From contig DCFX01000088.1 of NCBI GenBank assembly GCA_002314445.1, forward strand, positions 8,923 to 72,922: a stretch of 64,000 nucleotides of DNA. Reading direction: 5' to 3'. Both the position numbers and the translations under genes were made by a program. Below are positions 1-9,555 of this stretch, in pieces; position 1 is the stretch's first letter, and every line of letters starts with the position of its first letter. Below the pieces are notes generated by a model, which searched no databases, was not told the DNA's origin, and saw only the letters and a program-made list of their open reading frames with translations. The stretch comes from Treponema sp. UBA1793 (GTDB lineage Bacteria > Spirochaetota > Spirochaetia > Treponematales > Treponemataceae).

Positions 1-1
1 A

Positions 2-2311
2 GAAAAGGAAAAAATCTCCGCAAAGTTTGCATCCGCCGTTCAAAACGAAAATAACCGGAAAAAGCTTGAAGACTTGCTCACTCAGACGGAAAGCATTAAT
101 TCATCAAAAAGAAAAATAACGCTTTCAGGAGAAGCTGCGAAACTTGCCGAATATATACACAGCATGCAGCAATGCGAAAATACCAGGAAAAAGTGTACGC
201 AGGACGTACATGACGCACAATCATATGCACTGCAGGTAAAGCAGAAACTTGAGGAACTGACATCACAGCAGAAAAAATACGAGGAAATAAAGAAAAATGC
301 GGAAGAAGCAGAATCCTCACTGCCGCAGCTGAGGGAGCGTCTTGTCCAGATTAAACAGCTGCAGATTTTGCAGAAAAAGGCAGAACAGCTTGCAGCTGCA
401 AAAAAAATTGCAGAAGACAAACTTACTGCCCTCACTGCTTTATCAGACGGAACGTTTTCAGATTTTTTGTCTACGGCGGAACCTGTTTGTACCGGCACGT
501 ATTCCATACAGGAAAATATGCCGGTAACCCGAATAATTTCGATACTTGCATCAGCAGAACAGGATGCAAAGGATAAAAAAAATAATGCACAGACCGTAGT
601 GAAGAATGCAGGAATACGGGCAGCGCTTGAAAAGGAAATCAGTGAATCAGAAGTGCTGCTCTCCCAATCCGCAGCGGCATATGAACAGGCGAAACAACAT
701 GCGGCTAATTTAAAAAAATGCATCGAAGATTTGCAGCGCCGCATAGAGCTGCAAAAACAGAATAACGCGGCATACTTTCTGGTTGCTTCACTTGAAGAAG
801 GACAGCCGTGTCCGGTGTGCGGTTCCCGTTCCCATCCGGCGCCTGTAATGCCTCTTCCTGAATCGCTTGATCTGCAGACAAAAATTGAAACGGCACAGCA
901 CAGCCTTGAGCTTGCACAAATTGAAACAGATAAAAAGCTGCAGCAGAATGCGGGTGCCGAAAAACAGCTCGAAGAAAAGAAAAAACAGCTCGCTGAAGCG
1001 GAACCTGCGCCTTCCCTTAATGATGCACTGAAAGGCTTGGCAGAAGCTGATACTGCATATCAAACCATATCCCGGACGGTTGCAAAAGCATCCGCATATG
1101 CAAATCAGTATCAGGAAGAGCAGCATAAACTTCAGCAGCTTATGCTGCAATCCGGGACAATAAAAACGGATGCAGCTTCCGCGCAGGCCGCTTATATGCA
1201 GCTTGCAGAAACAGTTTCAAATAAACCGGAAAAGGAACAGCCCGATCCCGATTCGCTTGCTGCAGAAATCGCTCTTCTTGAAAAAACAGCGGCAGAAGGT
1301 AAAGCCGCTTATAAAAAATGGAGCGATTCATACACTGATGCATGTACAAAAGATGCATCCGCAGCAGCCCGGCTTGAAGAACTTGTAAAACAACTTCAAT
1401 CTGCAAAAGAAAAAGAAAAAACGGCAGCACAAACACTTTCACAGCACCTTTCCGGTTCTCCTTTTGGTACGGAAGAGGAAGCGGAGTCCGCATTCCTGCC
1501 GGACGACGACCGGTCTGTCCTTGAAAAATCAGTCACGGAATATGAAGATGAAGTAAAAAAGCTGACGGCACTTATCAACAATGCAGAGCAGACTGAATCA
1601 AGCGGCATACTTCACAAGCAGATTGAGTTAAAAGAATCGGAAAGTGAAGAAACGCAGAAAGAACTCGGAGAAACCGGAAAATCAATCCGGGACATAAGCA
1701 GCAGGTACAATGCGCTTAACTCATATATAAAAGAAAATATTTCTCTTGAAAAACAGCGCTCTGAGCTTGAAAAAAAATCGGCACCGTACAAAATGCTCTA
1801 TGCTGATCTTTCCGGCAAAAACCCGAAAAATATCCCGTTCGACGCATGGGCGCTCGGTATGTATTTTGAACAGATCGTCCAGTATGCAAATACCCGCTTC
1901 AACGATATTTCAAACGGGCGCTATATGTTTAAGATCGCAGAGGACAGACAGACCGGTAGTGGTTATAAAGGCCTCGACCTGCTCGTTTCTGACAGCTTTA
2001 CCGGCATGGACCGCGATACAGCGACACTCAGCGGAGGCGAAACGTTTATGGCGTCAATAAGCCTTGCACTTGCGCTTACTGATATCATCCAGAATAGAAA
2101 CGGCGGCGTACGGCTTGACTCTCTTTTCATCGACGAAGGATTCGGTACACTCGACGAGGAGACGCTCGACTGCGCTATCTCCATCCTTGCCAATCTGCAG
2201 GAAACTAAAATGGTGGGTATCATTTCGCATGTGGAGAGCATGCGCTCTGCTGTCCGCTCCCAGGTAGAAATCATAAAAACGGCGGAAGGGTCACATATAA
2301 AAATACAATAA
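2..2311 (+). CDS. sbcC: SbcC, exonuclease subunit (5' end outside window)
   Basis: ATPase/coiled-coil subunit of the SbcCD nuclease, which opens hairpins and processes DNA ends in the cytoplasm; an SMC/Rad50-type protein. The frame is open from base 2, so the N-terminal Walker A part lies upstream of the window and the TTG at 74 is only an internal codon. About 769 residues are visible: long Gln/Glu/Lys-rich coiled coils on either side of a CPVCG zinc hook (bases 809-823), then the C-terminal ATPase lobe with the signature LSGGETF (near 2030) and Walker B LFIDEGFGTLD (near 2130). It ends just before a strong two-way terminator. An sbcD partner would be expected upstream but cannot be seen. 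Confidence 0.93.
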   Translation, partial: EKEKISAKFASAVQNENNRKKLEDLLTQTESINSSKRKITLSGEAAKLAEYIHSMQQCENTRKKCTQDVHDAQSYALQVKQKLEELTSQQKKYEEIKKNAEEAESSLPQLRERLVQIKQLQILQKKAEQLAAAKKIAEDKLTALTALSDGTFSDFLSTAEPVCTGTYSIQENMPVTRIISILASAEQDAKDKKNNAQTVVKNAGIRAALEKEISESEVLLSQSAAAYEQAKQHAANLKKCIEDLQRRIELQKQNNAAYFLVASLEEGQPCPVCGSRSHPAPVMPLPESLDLQTKIETAQHSLELAQIETDKKLQQNAGAEKQLEEKKKQLAEAEPAPSLNDALKGLAEADTAYQTISRTVAKASAYANQYQEEQHKLQQLMLQSGTIKTDAASAQAAYMQLAETVSNKPEKEQPDPDSLAAEIALLEKTAAEGKAAYKKWSDSYTDACTKDASAAARLEELVKQLQSAKEKEKTAAQTLSQHLSGSPFGTEEEAESAFLPDDDRSVLEKSVTEYEDEVKKLTALINNAEQTESSGILHKQIELKESESEETQKELGETGKSIRDISSRYNALNSYIKENISLEKQRSELEKKSAPYKMLYADLSGKNPKNIPFDAWALGMYFEQIVQYANTRFNDISNGRYMFKIAEDRQTGSGYKGLDLLVSDSFTGMDRDTATLSGGETFMASISLALALTDIIQNRNGGVRLDSLFIDEGFGTLDEETLDCAISILANLQETKMVGIISHVESMRSAVRSQVEIIKTAEGSHIKIQ

Positions 2312-2356
2312 AAAGGTGCCGTCCCGTAAGTTTCGCCTGTGGGACGGCACCTTTTT
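2311..2356. terminator. Bidirectional intrinsic terminator
   Basis: A 15-base perfect stem (left arm 2311-2325, right arm 2341-2355) with A-rich left and T-rich right flanks, so it has a U-tract on both strands. It lies between the convergent sbcC and oadB genes and would serve both. Confidence 0.9.
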
Positions 2357-2434
2357 CAAAATATAACTTGACAGATAACGCAGCAAAATGCCAGCCATCC
2401 GCCAATGCACTTTTTTCTATTTCACCGTCAGGTT

Positions 2435-3865
2435 TTATGCGTATGTCGCGATAAATACGCCAGCCGCAATTGCCGTACCGATAACGCCTGCGACATTAGG
2501 TCCCATAGCGTTCATAAGCAGGAAGTTCGACGGGTCATACTCCATACCAACCTTGTTTGAAACACGGGCCGCCATCGGTACTGCAGAAACACCTGCCGAG
2601 CCGATAAGCGGATTGATCTTCTGACCTTTTGGTAAAAAGAGATTCATAAGCTTTGCCATAAGAACACCGCCGGCTGTTGCAATACAGAAAGCCAAAAGCC
2701 CAAGGGCAATGATTCCGAGTGAGTTCGGATTGATAATCTTTTCCGGAGTCATCTGCGAACCGACTCCGAGAGACAGAAGGATTGAAACGATATTCATCAT
2801 TTCATTCTGTACAGTCTTTGACAGACGGTCTACACAGCCCGACTCCTGAAGGAAGTTACCGAACGCAAGCATACCGATAAGCGGAGCCGCCGGCGGAAGA
2901 AGCAGAATCGTAAGGATGAGAAGCATAATCGGGAAGAGAATCTTTTCCATTCTTGAAACAGGTCGAACCTGAGGCATCGTAATGAGACGCTCTTTCTTTG
3001 TAGTAAACAGCTTCATAATCGGCGGCTGGATAAGAGGTACGAGAGCCATGTAAGAATATGCAGCTACCGCAACGACAGCCAGCATCTCAGGGGCAAGTTT
3101 GCCGGCAACATAAATTGTCGTCGGGCCGTCCGCACCACCGATGATTGCGATTGCGCACGCCTGCTTCATATTATAGTCAATACCCGGAATAAGATTGAAA
3201 AGCGCAACTCCGAACATCGTTGCAAATACACCGAGCTGGGCTGCTCCTCCGAGCAAAGCTGTCTTAGGATTGGCAATAAGCGGACCGAAGTCGGTCATTG
3301 CTCCAATTCCCATAAAGATAAGCATCGGGAAAAATTCGTTGCCGACGCCGGCTTTGTAGATGATGTTAAGCATGCCGTTCGGTGCATCGCCCATACCCGC
3401 CCCGAGTATATTCACGAATACAGTGCCGAATCCTATCGGGATAAGCAGAAGAGGTTCAAATCCCTTTGCCGCACCCAGATAAATGATGAGAAAGCCTACC
3501 ACAATCATGATAACGCTGTACCATGCAGGAACAGACACATCCGCGAAAGGATCATGCGCTTCCTGTGCAGCCTCTACTGCAGCCGCTGCCTGCGCGGCGG
3601 CTTTTTCTTCTGCAGTTTCAGTATGCGCCATTTTGTAAATTCCGGTATTATGCCAGATATTTACCAGAAATGTATGAACGTCTATGCTTTTTATTCCTTC
3701 AGACCCCTTAATTTTAGCGGTACTGATTGTCCGGAATGATGCCTGGGCTTCCTGGTTACTCTGAGCAAAAATCGTACTTTTTCCTGCAGAAAACACAAAT
3801 GCAATCCCCATAAGCAGGAAGACGACAATGAAAATGTTCTTTATGTTCTTATTTGTTGTATCCAT
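2435..3865 (-). CDS. oadB: Oxaloacetate decarboxylase beta chain, sodium pump
   Basis: Integral membrane subunit that couples decarboxylation of carboxybiotin to sodium export. 476 residues with the hydrophobic multi-span core of the family from about residue 115 ([19 protein letters not shown], then [16 protein letters not shown] and the C-terminal [15 protein letters not shown]). The usual protein begins near that core; here about 110 extra residues precede it, comprising a membrane segment (residues 11-27), a polar stretch and an Ala/Glu-rich linker. The start ATG has only a weak AAGG about ten bases upstream, but no better start restores the standard length except internal Met codons. Last gene of the oadG-oadA-oadB operon, 11 bases after oadA. 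Confidence 0.93.
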   Translation of the reverse strand: MDTTNKNIKNIFIVVFLLMGIAFVFSAGKSTIFAQSNQEAQASFRTISTAKIKGSEGIKSIDVHTFLVNIWHNTGIYKMAHTETAEEKAAAQAAAAVEAAQEAHDPFADVSVPAWYSVIMIVVGFLIIYLGAAKGFEPLLLIPIGFGTVFVNILGAGMGDAPNGMLNIIYKAGVGNEFFPMLIFMGIGAMTDFGPLIANPKTALLGGAAQLGVFATMFGVALFNLIPGIDYNMKQACAIAIIGGADGPTTIYVAGKLAPEMLAVVAVAAYSYMALVPLIQPPIMKLFTTKKERLITMPQVRPVSRMEKILFPIMLLILTILLLPPAAPLIGMLAFGNFLQESGCVDRLSKTVQNEMMNIVSILLSLGVGSQMTPEKIINPNSLGIIALGLLAFCIATAGGVLMAKLMNLFLPKGQKINPLIGSAGVSAVPMAARVSNKVGMEYDPSNFLLMNAMGPNVAGVIGTAIAAGVFIATYA

Positions 3866-3876
3866 ATGTATCTGCC

Positions 3877-5934
3877 TTATTTGATTTCAGCAAGAGGCTG
3901 ACCTGATGTAATCTGGGTGCCCGGCTGTGCAAGGAAATGAACCTTTCCGGCAGTGCCCGCTTTTACCTCAAGCTCCATCTTCATAGATTCAATCATGACA
4001 ATGGTTGTATCGGCTTTTACTATATCGCCTTCTGTTGCGACATAGCGGAGAAGTGTGCCTGCTACGGGAGCATTGACTGATTTTCCGCCTGTCGGAGCAG
4101 ATGCTGCAGCCGGAGCTGCTTTTACGGCAGCCGGTTTCGGAGCGGCCGGAATGACAACAGTTCCGCCGAGCGACGCAAGAGCCTGTCCTGAGGCAATCTG
4201 GCTTCCCGGCTGTGCAATGAATGTTATTTTCCCGTCAGCAGGAGCTTTTACTTCAAGTTCCATTTTCATGGACTCAATCATGATGACCGTATCGCCTTTC
4301 TTTACCTGCGCACCGTTCTGTGCAACATAACGGAGCAATGTACCTGCTACAGGCGCCTTTATTTCAGTTCCTCCTGTTACGACAGGAGCGGCAGACGGTG
4401 CTGCTGCTGCATCTCCGAAAGAAACAGCATATGCAGTTCCGTTAACAACGACATCGTCGCTGCCGGTTGTTGTCGTTACTGCATACGGTGTGCCGTTTAC
4501 AGTAACAGTATATGAACCGCCTTTCGGAGCGGCTGCAGCGGCAGGAGCAGCCGGTTTAATGCCGAATGCTGTCTGTGCGTCAATAGGGCCGTTCACGCGT
4601 TCTTTGAAGAATTTTTCTGCAACTTTCGGGAACATGGCATATGTAAGGACATCCTCATCGCTGCCGTTTCCGCCGGCTTTTTTTGTATCTTCAACGCATT
4701 TATCCCACTCGTTTGCAATGAGATCCGCAGGTCTGCACGTAACGACTGCGTCCATGCTGCTCTGTTTAAGCGCTTCTTTCTGTAGTTCTGCATTGCAGGG
4801 AGCAGGAGTTGCACCGTATTTTCCGACAAGAAGATCGCGGAATTCCTGAGTAAGACGGGCATACCGTCCGAAGAGTACGTTAAACACAGCCTGCGTACCG
4901 ACAATCTGGCTTGTCGGTGTGACAAGGGGAATGTACCCGACATCTTTCTGAACAATAGGAATCTCTTTGAGAACGTCATCCATCTTGTCCGATGCACCCT
5001 GCTGTTTGAGCTGGCTTTCAAGATTGGAAAGCATGCCGCCAGGAACCTGGGAAACAAGGATGCGTGTATCGGCACCGAGGAATTTCGATTCAAGAGAAGC
5101 ATAGTGAGTGCGGACTTCCCTGAAATATGCAGCAATCTCAAGCAGTGCTTTTATATCAAGCCCTGTCTCGAATTCAGTTCCCTTGAGCATTTCAACGACA
5201 GTTTCCGTCGGGCTGTGGGATGTACCCATAGACATGGAAGAAATGGCCGTATCAAGTATATCTGCTCCGGCTTCTGCCGCTTTGAGCAGCGTAGCCACAC
5301 TCAGACCTGTAGTTGCGTGGGAATGGATTTCGATCGGCATATCAACTTCAGCTTTAATAGCTTTTACAAGGTCATATGCTTCAAACGGCTTCAGAAGACC
5401 AGCCATATCTTTTATACAGATTGAATCGGCACCGAATTCGGCATAGCGTTTTGCAAGTTTTGCATATACTTCAGTTGTATGGTACGGAGTTGTGGCGTAT
5501 GAAATTGCCATCTGAACTTCTTTACCGGTTTTCTTTGCAGCTTTCGCAGCCCGTTCAAGATTGCGGGGATCATTGCATGCATCAAAAATCCGGAAAATAC
5601 CGATTCCGTTTTTCGCAGCTGTTTCAACAAATTTGTCTACGACATCGTCAGCGTAATGACGATAGCCGAGCAGATTCTGACCGCGCAGCAGCATCATGAT
5701 TTTCGTATTAGGCATCGCAGCATGGAGCTTGCGGAGACGATCCCATGGATCTTCGTTAAGGAAACGGATGCAGGAGTCGTAAGTTGCTCCACCCCATCCT
5801 TCTGCAGCATAATAACCGATTTTATCAATCATCGGACATGCAGGAAGCATATCTGCCGTTGTCATACGCGTCGCATGAAGTGACTGATGCGCATCGCGCA
5901 GAACAAGTTCTGTAAGTTGGACTTTCTTAGCCAT
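3877..5934 (-). CDS. oadA: Oxaloacetate decarboxylase alpha chain with two biotinyl domains
   Basis: Carboxyltransferase subunit that moves CO2 from oxaloacetate to biotin. 685 residues: an HMGL/pyruvate-carboxylase-type TIM barrel at the N-terminus ([18 protein letters not shown] at the start, metal-site EIHSHATTG near 205), the conserved carboxylase domain to about 460, a Val/Asn/Gly/Thr segment with two copies of VNGTxYAV, then two near-identical biotinyl domains, each with the ESMKMEL attachment site whose second Lys-adjacent Met flanks the biotinylated lysine. The family normally has one. SD AGGAG lies nine bases before ATG. It is 15 bases downstream of oadG and 11 upstream of oadB, so the three are one transcription unit. 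Confidence 0.96.
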   Translation of the reverse strand: MAKKVQLTELVLRDAHQSLHATRMTTADMLPACPMIDKIGYYAAEGWGGATYDSCIRFLNEDPWDRLRKLHAAMPNTKIMMLLRGQNLLGYRHYADDVVDKFVETAAKNGIGIFRIFDACNDPRNLERAAKAAKKTGKEVQMAISYATTPYHTTEVYAKLAKRYAEFGADSICIKDMAGLLKPFEAYDLVKAIKAEVDMPIEIHSHATTGLSVATLLKAAEAGADILDTAISSMSMGTSHSPTETVVEMLKGTEFETGLDIKALLEIAAYFREVRTHYASLESKFLGADTRILVSQVPGGMLSNLESQLKQQGASDKMDDVLKEIPIVQKDVGYIPLVTPTSQIVGTQAVFNVLFGRYARLTQEFRDLLVGKYGATPAPCNAELQKEALKQSSMDAVVTCRPADLIANEWDKCVEDTKKAGGNGSDEDVLTYAMFPKVAEKFFKERVNGPIDAQTAFGIKPAAPAAAAAPKGGSYTVTVNGTPYAVTTTTGSDDVVVNGTAYAVSFGDAAAAPSAAPVVTGGTEIKAPVAGTLLRYVAQNGAQVKKGDTVIMIESMKMELEVKAPADGKITFIAQPGSQIASGQALASLGGTVVIPAAPKPAAVKAAPAAASAPTGGKSVNAPVAGTLLRYVATEGDIVKADTTIVMIESMKMELEVKAGTAGKVHFLAQPGTQITSGQPLAEIK

Positions 5935-5949
5935 AATATTTACTCCTGA

Positions 5950-6195
5950 TTATTGCTTTTCATGAACAGCAGCAGCGATTGCAGCAATTGCTGCATTATC
6001 CTGAGACGGAACTACAGCTGCAGGCGCAGATTTCATTGTTGCATCTTTCTTTGTGTCTGTATCAAGTTTCAGTCCATGAACAGCTGTTTGAAGCATGTGC
6101 ATGCACAGAATCAAGATAATCAGGAAAGAGAACACAACACCCATACCGAGCAGAGTAAGAATACCACTTTGCTGAAGCATTTCAGATATTGTCAT
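5950..6195 (-). CDS. oadG: Oxaloacetate decarboxylase gamma chain
   Basis: Small assembly/anchor subunit of the sodium-pumping decarboxylase. 81 residues: one N-terminal membrane span (about residues 12-33, beginning ILTLLGMGVVFSFLIIL), a polar cytoplasmic part and an Ala-rich tail, which is the usual OadG architecture and length. SD GGAGG is seven bases before ATG. First gene of the operon, preceding oadA by 15 bases. Sequence identity in this family is low, so the call rests on architecture plus position. Confidence 0.85.
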   Translation of the reverse strand: MTISEMLQQSGILTLLGMGVVFSFLIILILCMHMLQTAVHGLKLDTDTKKDATMKSAPAAVVPSQDNAAIAAIAAAVHEKQ

Positions 6196-6260
6196 ATTTC
6201 CTCCATGGGAATGTCCGTTGTTCGGCCGGACTTATTATTTTAAAAATGCCGATTATTATC

Positions 6261-6289
6261 ATTCTAGAATAATACGTTCTTTTATTCAA
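6261..6289 (-). promoter_or_regulatory. Predicted promoter of oadGAB
   Basis: On the minus strand TTGAAT (6289-6284), 17-base spacer, TAGAAT (6266-6261). Predicted transcription start near 6254, giving a leader of about 58 bases before oadG. Confidence 0.6.
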
Positions 6290-6326
6290 TATACGAGTAT
6301 ACGGAAAAGTTACCATTTTTACAGTT

Positions 6327-6355
6327 TTGCGGAAAAGTTTACCAAATTATATAGA
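6327..6355 (+). promoter_or_regulatory. Predicted promoter of the YhhN-family gene
   Basis: TTGCGG (6327-6332), 17-base spacer, TATAGA (6350-6355); transcription would start near 6362, about 66 bases before the gene. Confidence 0.4.
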
Positions 6356-6427
6356 ACTTATGGTAAAATAAAAGCAGGAAGCTGATTCAGAGTTTCCTGT
6401 TATCAATATTTTATTAGAGGAGCGAGT

Positions 6428-7093
6428 ATGATGTACATTTTCGGCGGACTTTTTATTGTTGACAGCATTCTTCATTTAATCGGATGTATTACCGGAAACA
6501 AAAAACTCTGCACAATTACAAAGCCGCTGCTTATGCCGCTGCTTGCAGCAACAGCAGCAGTAATTCTTATTCCTGAACTGCCGGCGTCCGGCTTTACCCT
6601 TATATTTACTATGCTTGCCCTCGCATGCGGGACTGCCGGCGATATCCTGCTTCTTTACACAGGCAAAAAGTATTTCATTCTCGGTGCACTCTGTTTTTTC
6701 GCCGGGCACATCTTCTGGATTGTGCAGTACGCTCCTGCGTTCAGCACATTGTCCCTTGCAGCACTGTTTATCGGAGCCGCATGCTCTGCAGCGTATCTTG
6801 CAGCGGTATACTTTATAATCGTAAAACCAGCAGATGTAATGGGTGCTGGTTTCCTGGTATACGGAGCCGCACTCTGTATGCTTGTTTTCACCGGTGCAGC
6901 GGCTGTCAATGCATATCACACGACAGTATCTGAACTTTTCCTGTCCGGAGCGCTGCTGTTCCTTGCATCGGACAGTATGCTTGGATACACTGTAATGAAA
7001 AAGAAATTTCCGTTATCGGAATTTCTTATCATGGCCACATATATAGCAGCCCAGGCATTGCTTACAGCGGGTGTCGTCCTTCCTCTGTATTAA
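6428..7093 (+). CDS. YhhN/TMEM86-family membrane protein (lysoplasmalogenase-like)
   Basis: Polytopic inner-membrane protein of 221 residues with about eight hydrophobic segments. Family hallmarks are KPLLMPLL near residue 32, a GDILLL acid-containing motif near 75 and GALCFFAGHIFW near 90. Family members hydrolyse the vinyl-ether bond of lysoplasmalogens; plasmalogens are common in anaerobes, which fits, but activity is not provable here. Two Met codons are adjacent (6428, 6431); AGAGGAG at 6416-6422 is better spaced for the second. Its 3' end overlaps the convergent dapB by four bases. Confidence 0.82.
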   Translation: MMYIFGGLFIVDSILHLIGCITGNKKLCTITKPLLMPLLAATAAVILIPELPASGFTLIFTMLALACGTAGDILLLYTGKKYFILGALCFFAGHIFWIVQYAPAFSTLSLAALFIGAACSAAYLAAVYFIIVKPADVMGAGFLVYGAALCMLVFTGAAAVNAYHTTVSELFLSGALLFLASDSMLGYTVMKKKFPLSEFLIMATYIAAQALLTAGVVLPLY

Positions 7094-7869
7094 AACAGAT
7101 CTTCCATGCCGTACAGGTGCCCTTTCTGCAGCCTGCCCGTCTTGAGCGCAGCAGAAAGACGTTCAAGCGAATGGACAGCACCGAGAGCTAACCCTTCCCT
7201 GTTTCTGGTACGGTGCGTTAGTTCTATTGTATCTGCCGGACCGTCAAAAAATACCGTATGCGTCCCGGGTACGGAACCGCATCTTGTACTTGAGACGTGC
7301 AGCTGATTTGTCTGCGGTTTTTCATGAAATGCGTCTGTCACCATTTCTGTTTTGGAATGGTTGCTTTCCATAATACGATGAGCTATTTCAAGCGCCGTCC
7401 CTGAAGGGCTGTCCGCTTTCTGGTCATGGTGCATTTCCCACACAGCCATATCGTATTCACTGTACGGCTGCAGAAGTTTTACAGCTTCCTCAACTATTTT
7501 ATAGAAAACATTCACACCAATGGAGAAGTTGGAGGAATGCATTATCGTTCCGCCGCAGGATGCTGCAAGGTCGGCAACTTCCTTTTCGCAGTCGACCCAT
7601 CCTGTCGTACCGACGACAAGCGGAAGGCCGAGCGGCAGCAGCGCTTTTATATTACCCATAACTGCAGCCGGATGACTGAATTCAATGATTCCCTCTGCAC
7701 CGGAAGATTTGACCGCGCGTGCAGCAGATTCTCCGTCACCGGCAGAAATCCGTACGTCTGCATCGGAAGCTGCTACGTCGACAGTAATAACCACTTCATC
7801 ACCGCACCGGACAGCCGCATCTTTTATCATATGTCCCATTTTGCCGTAACCGACTAATGCAATTTTCAT
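7090..7869 (-). CDS. dapB: 4-hydroxy-tetrahydrodipicolinate reductase
   Basis: NAD(P)H-dependent reductase in the diaminopimelate/lysine pathway, supplying peptidoglycan precursor. 259 residues: Rossmann start MKIALVGYGKMGHM, GTTGW near 88, SSNFSIGVNVF near 113, and the active-site segment HHDQKADSPSGTAL near 145 with the catalytic His-His and Lys. GAGGA lies about seven bases before ATG. It is a single gene here; aspartokinase of the same pathway lies 50 kb away at 57-58 kb. The last four bases overlap the YhhN-family gene on the other strand, with no room for a terminator between them. Confidence 0.95.
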   Translation of the reverse strand: MKIALVGYGKMGHMIKDAAVRCGDEVVITVDVAASDADVRISAGDGESAARAVKSSGAEGIIEFSHPAAVMGNIKALLPLGLPLVVGTTGWVDCEKEVADLAASCGGTIMHSSNFSIGVNVFYKIVEEAVKLLQPYSEYDMAVWEMHHDQKADSPSGTALEIAHRIMESNHSKTEMVTDAFHEKPQTNQLHVSSTRCGSVPGTHTVFFDGPADTIELTHRTRNREGLALGAVHSLERLSAALKTGRLQKGHLYGMEDLF

Positions 7870-7968
7870 ATTTCATCCTCATTATTTTCAATAAAAAATA
7901 TAGTTTTAGTATATCAGGACTTTGTAAAAAACAAAACACTACGCTGCATCTGCAAAAAGCAATTCCAC

Positions 7969-8037
7969 CGGGGACGACCGGTCAGGTTCCTGCTTCTTCA
8001 GGCAGGAACGCCTGCCGGCAGTATCGGCTCCCGGCAG
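7969..8037 (-). terminator. Cluster of three hairpins downstream of the NCS2 permease
   Basis: Reading the minus strand after the permease stop: a 7-base stem (8037-8031 with 8018-8012), an 8-base stem GTTCCTGC/GCAGGAAC (8009-8002 with 7993-7986) and a short GC hairpin (about 7982-7969), followed by a T-rich stretch. Probable termination or 3'-end protection; the T-run follows the third hairpin only after about 10 bases. Confidence 0.45.
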
Positions 8038-8048
8038 AAAGCATACGC

Positions 8049-9371
8049 TTATTTTTTGTCCACGCCTTTCGGGATGATGAGGTTGAGGAAGATTCCGACA
8101 ACAGTTGCAAGAGCTACGCCGCCTAAACTGAACGTAAAATCCTTCCCGACTGTAAACTGCAGGATGCCGCCGCCGATGCCTATAACCATCACAACCGAAG
8201 AAATCGTAAGATTGCGCTTATCCTGATAATCAACTCCTTCTTCCACAAGAGTGCGCAGACCACTGGATGCTATAAGTCCGTAAAGCAGCATAGAAATACC
8301 GCCCAGAACAGGTCCGGGAATCGTCTGTATAAATGCACCGACTTTCTGGCAGAAGGACAGAAGGACTGCGATTACGGCAGCTCCTCCGATGACCCATACA
8401 CTGTAAACTTTCGTAATTGCCATAACACCGATGTTTTCACCATATGTTGTATTCGGCGGCCCCCCCCACAGTGCGGCCCATGCGGTTGCAAGTCCGTCTC
8501 CGGTAAGCGTGCGGTGCAGTCCCGGATCCTTGAGAAAGTCCCTGCCGACAACTCTCGATGTTGTGAGAGTGTCTCCAAGGTGTTCGCAGATTGTTGCAAG
8601 TGATACGATTATGAATGTAAGGACGGCAACAATGTTGAACTTAGGAGCCATCCAGAAATAATGGCCGGCCGCATCAGTCTGGAGGAAAGGCAGCCCTAAC
8701 CATTTAGCATTTCTCACGGCTTCAAAATCGATAATATGATACGCAGGAATGAAAATTCCCATAATAAACGCAAAAAGATATCCGCCGACAAGGCCGATAA
8801 GAATGGAAATTGTGTTGAAAAATCCCTTCAGGAATATCGTCGCAACGATTGCAATACCAAGAGTCACAGCAGCAATACTCAGGTATACAAGCGAATAATC
8901 CTGTGCTGCTCCGGTTGAACCGACATACATTGCTTCCTTTATAGCTGTCGGTGCAAGATTCATACCAATAACAATGATGACGGAACCAATAACGACAGGC
9001 GGAAGCGCTGCATCTATCCAGCTTTTACCGCATACCTTCACGATAAACGCAACAAGACAGTAAAACAAACCTGCGCATATAGCGCCGCCCATAGCATACG
9101 GCATACCGTACTGATGTCCTATTCCGATAAGTGCCGGAATAAAAGCGAATGACGACCCCAGAAAGGCCGGAACTTTTGCACCTGTCACAAGAATGTAAAT
9201 CAAAGTGCCGCTTCCTGCAGTAAACAGCGCCGTGGACGGACTCAACCCTGTCAAAAGCGGTACAAGTATCGTTGCACCGAACATGGCAAACACGTGCTGA
9301 AAACTAAGTGGAATCCACTGAGCGAGCGGGGGCCTGTCGTGAGGTCCCCAGATTTTGGATGATGATTCCAT
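8049..9371 (-). CDS. NCS2-family uracil/xanthine permease
   Basis: Inner-membrane nucleobase:cation symporter, 440 residues, about 14 hydrophobic segments. N-terminal SFQHVFAMFGATILVPLLTG and the signature WGGPPNTTYGENIGV are typical of the UraA/uracil-xanthine branch; uracil versus xanthine cannot be decided by eye. The frame stays open 37 codons further upstream, but GAGGAGT (9383-9377) sits correctly before the ATG at 9371 and a minus-strand TATAAT (9402-9397) sits between the two candidate starts, so the short form is chosen. A run of eight C on the plus strand (8460-8467; eight G in the message) encodes part of the signature. Confidence 0.93.
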   Translation of the reverse strand: MESSSKIWGPHDRPPLAQWIPLSFQHVFAMFGATILVPLLTGLSPSTALFTAGSGTLIYILVTGAKVPAFLGSSFAFIPALIGIGHQYGMPYAMGGAICAGLFYCLVAFIVKVCGKSWIDAALPPVVIGSVIIVIGMNLAPTAIKEAMYVGSTGAAQDYSLVYLSIAAVTLGIAIVATIFLKGFFNTISILIGLVGGYLFAFIMGIFIPAYHIIDFEAVRNAKWLGLPFLQTDAAGHYFWMAPKFNIVAVLTFIIVSLATICEHLGDTLTTSRVVGRDFLKDPGLHRTLTGDGLATAWAALWGGPPNTTYGENIGVMAITKVYSVWVIGGAAVIAVLLSFCQKVGAFIQTIPGPVLGGISMLLYGLIASSGLRTLVEEGVDYQDKRNLTISSVVMVIGIGGGILQFTVGKDFTFSLGGVALATVVGIFLNLIIPKGVDKK

Positions 9372-9450
9372 GAATAACTCCTCTTGAATTTTTGCAATTA
9401 TATCATCAGACAGAATGTTTGAATATAAAAATATAAAAATAAAGAAACTG

Positions 9451-9513
9451 TTGACAAAGGCAGCAATGTGTAGTACATTCATTATTGTAATTAATACATT
9501 TCTGTATTAATTA
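9451..9513 (+). promoter_or_regulatory. Rubrerythrin promoter with palindromic operator
   Basis: TTGACA (9451-9456), 17-base spacer, TACATT (9474-9479), predicted start near 9486. Immediately downstream is a perfect inverted repeat, TAATTAATAC (9488-9497) and GTATTAATTA (9504-9513), separated by six bases. AT-rich symmetry at +1 is what a repressor such as PerR/Fur would need; the neighbouring PerR-like protein is the obvious candidate. Confidence 0.7.
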
Positions 9514-9555
9514 TTCCGTGAAACGGATATCAACAATCATTAAAGAGGTATTTTT

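Noticed and set aside
82..744. Long antisense frame through sbcC
   Set aside because: Ser/Cys/Phe-rich composition typical of the complement of Glu/Lys/Gln-rich coiled-coil codons; no ribosome-binding site; sbcC itself is certain.
4055..5883. Several 70-180-residue frames within oadA on either strand
   Set aside because: They are shadows of the conserved OadA frame, with no recognisable domains or start signals.
9372..9482. 37-residue upstream extension of the NCS2 permease
   Set aside because: Contains the minus-strand TATAAT, and the Shine-Dalgarno favours the start at 9371; no NCS2 protein needs this extra hydrophobic leader.
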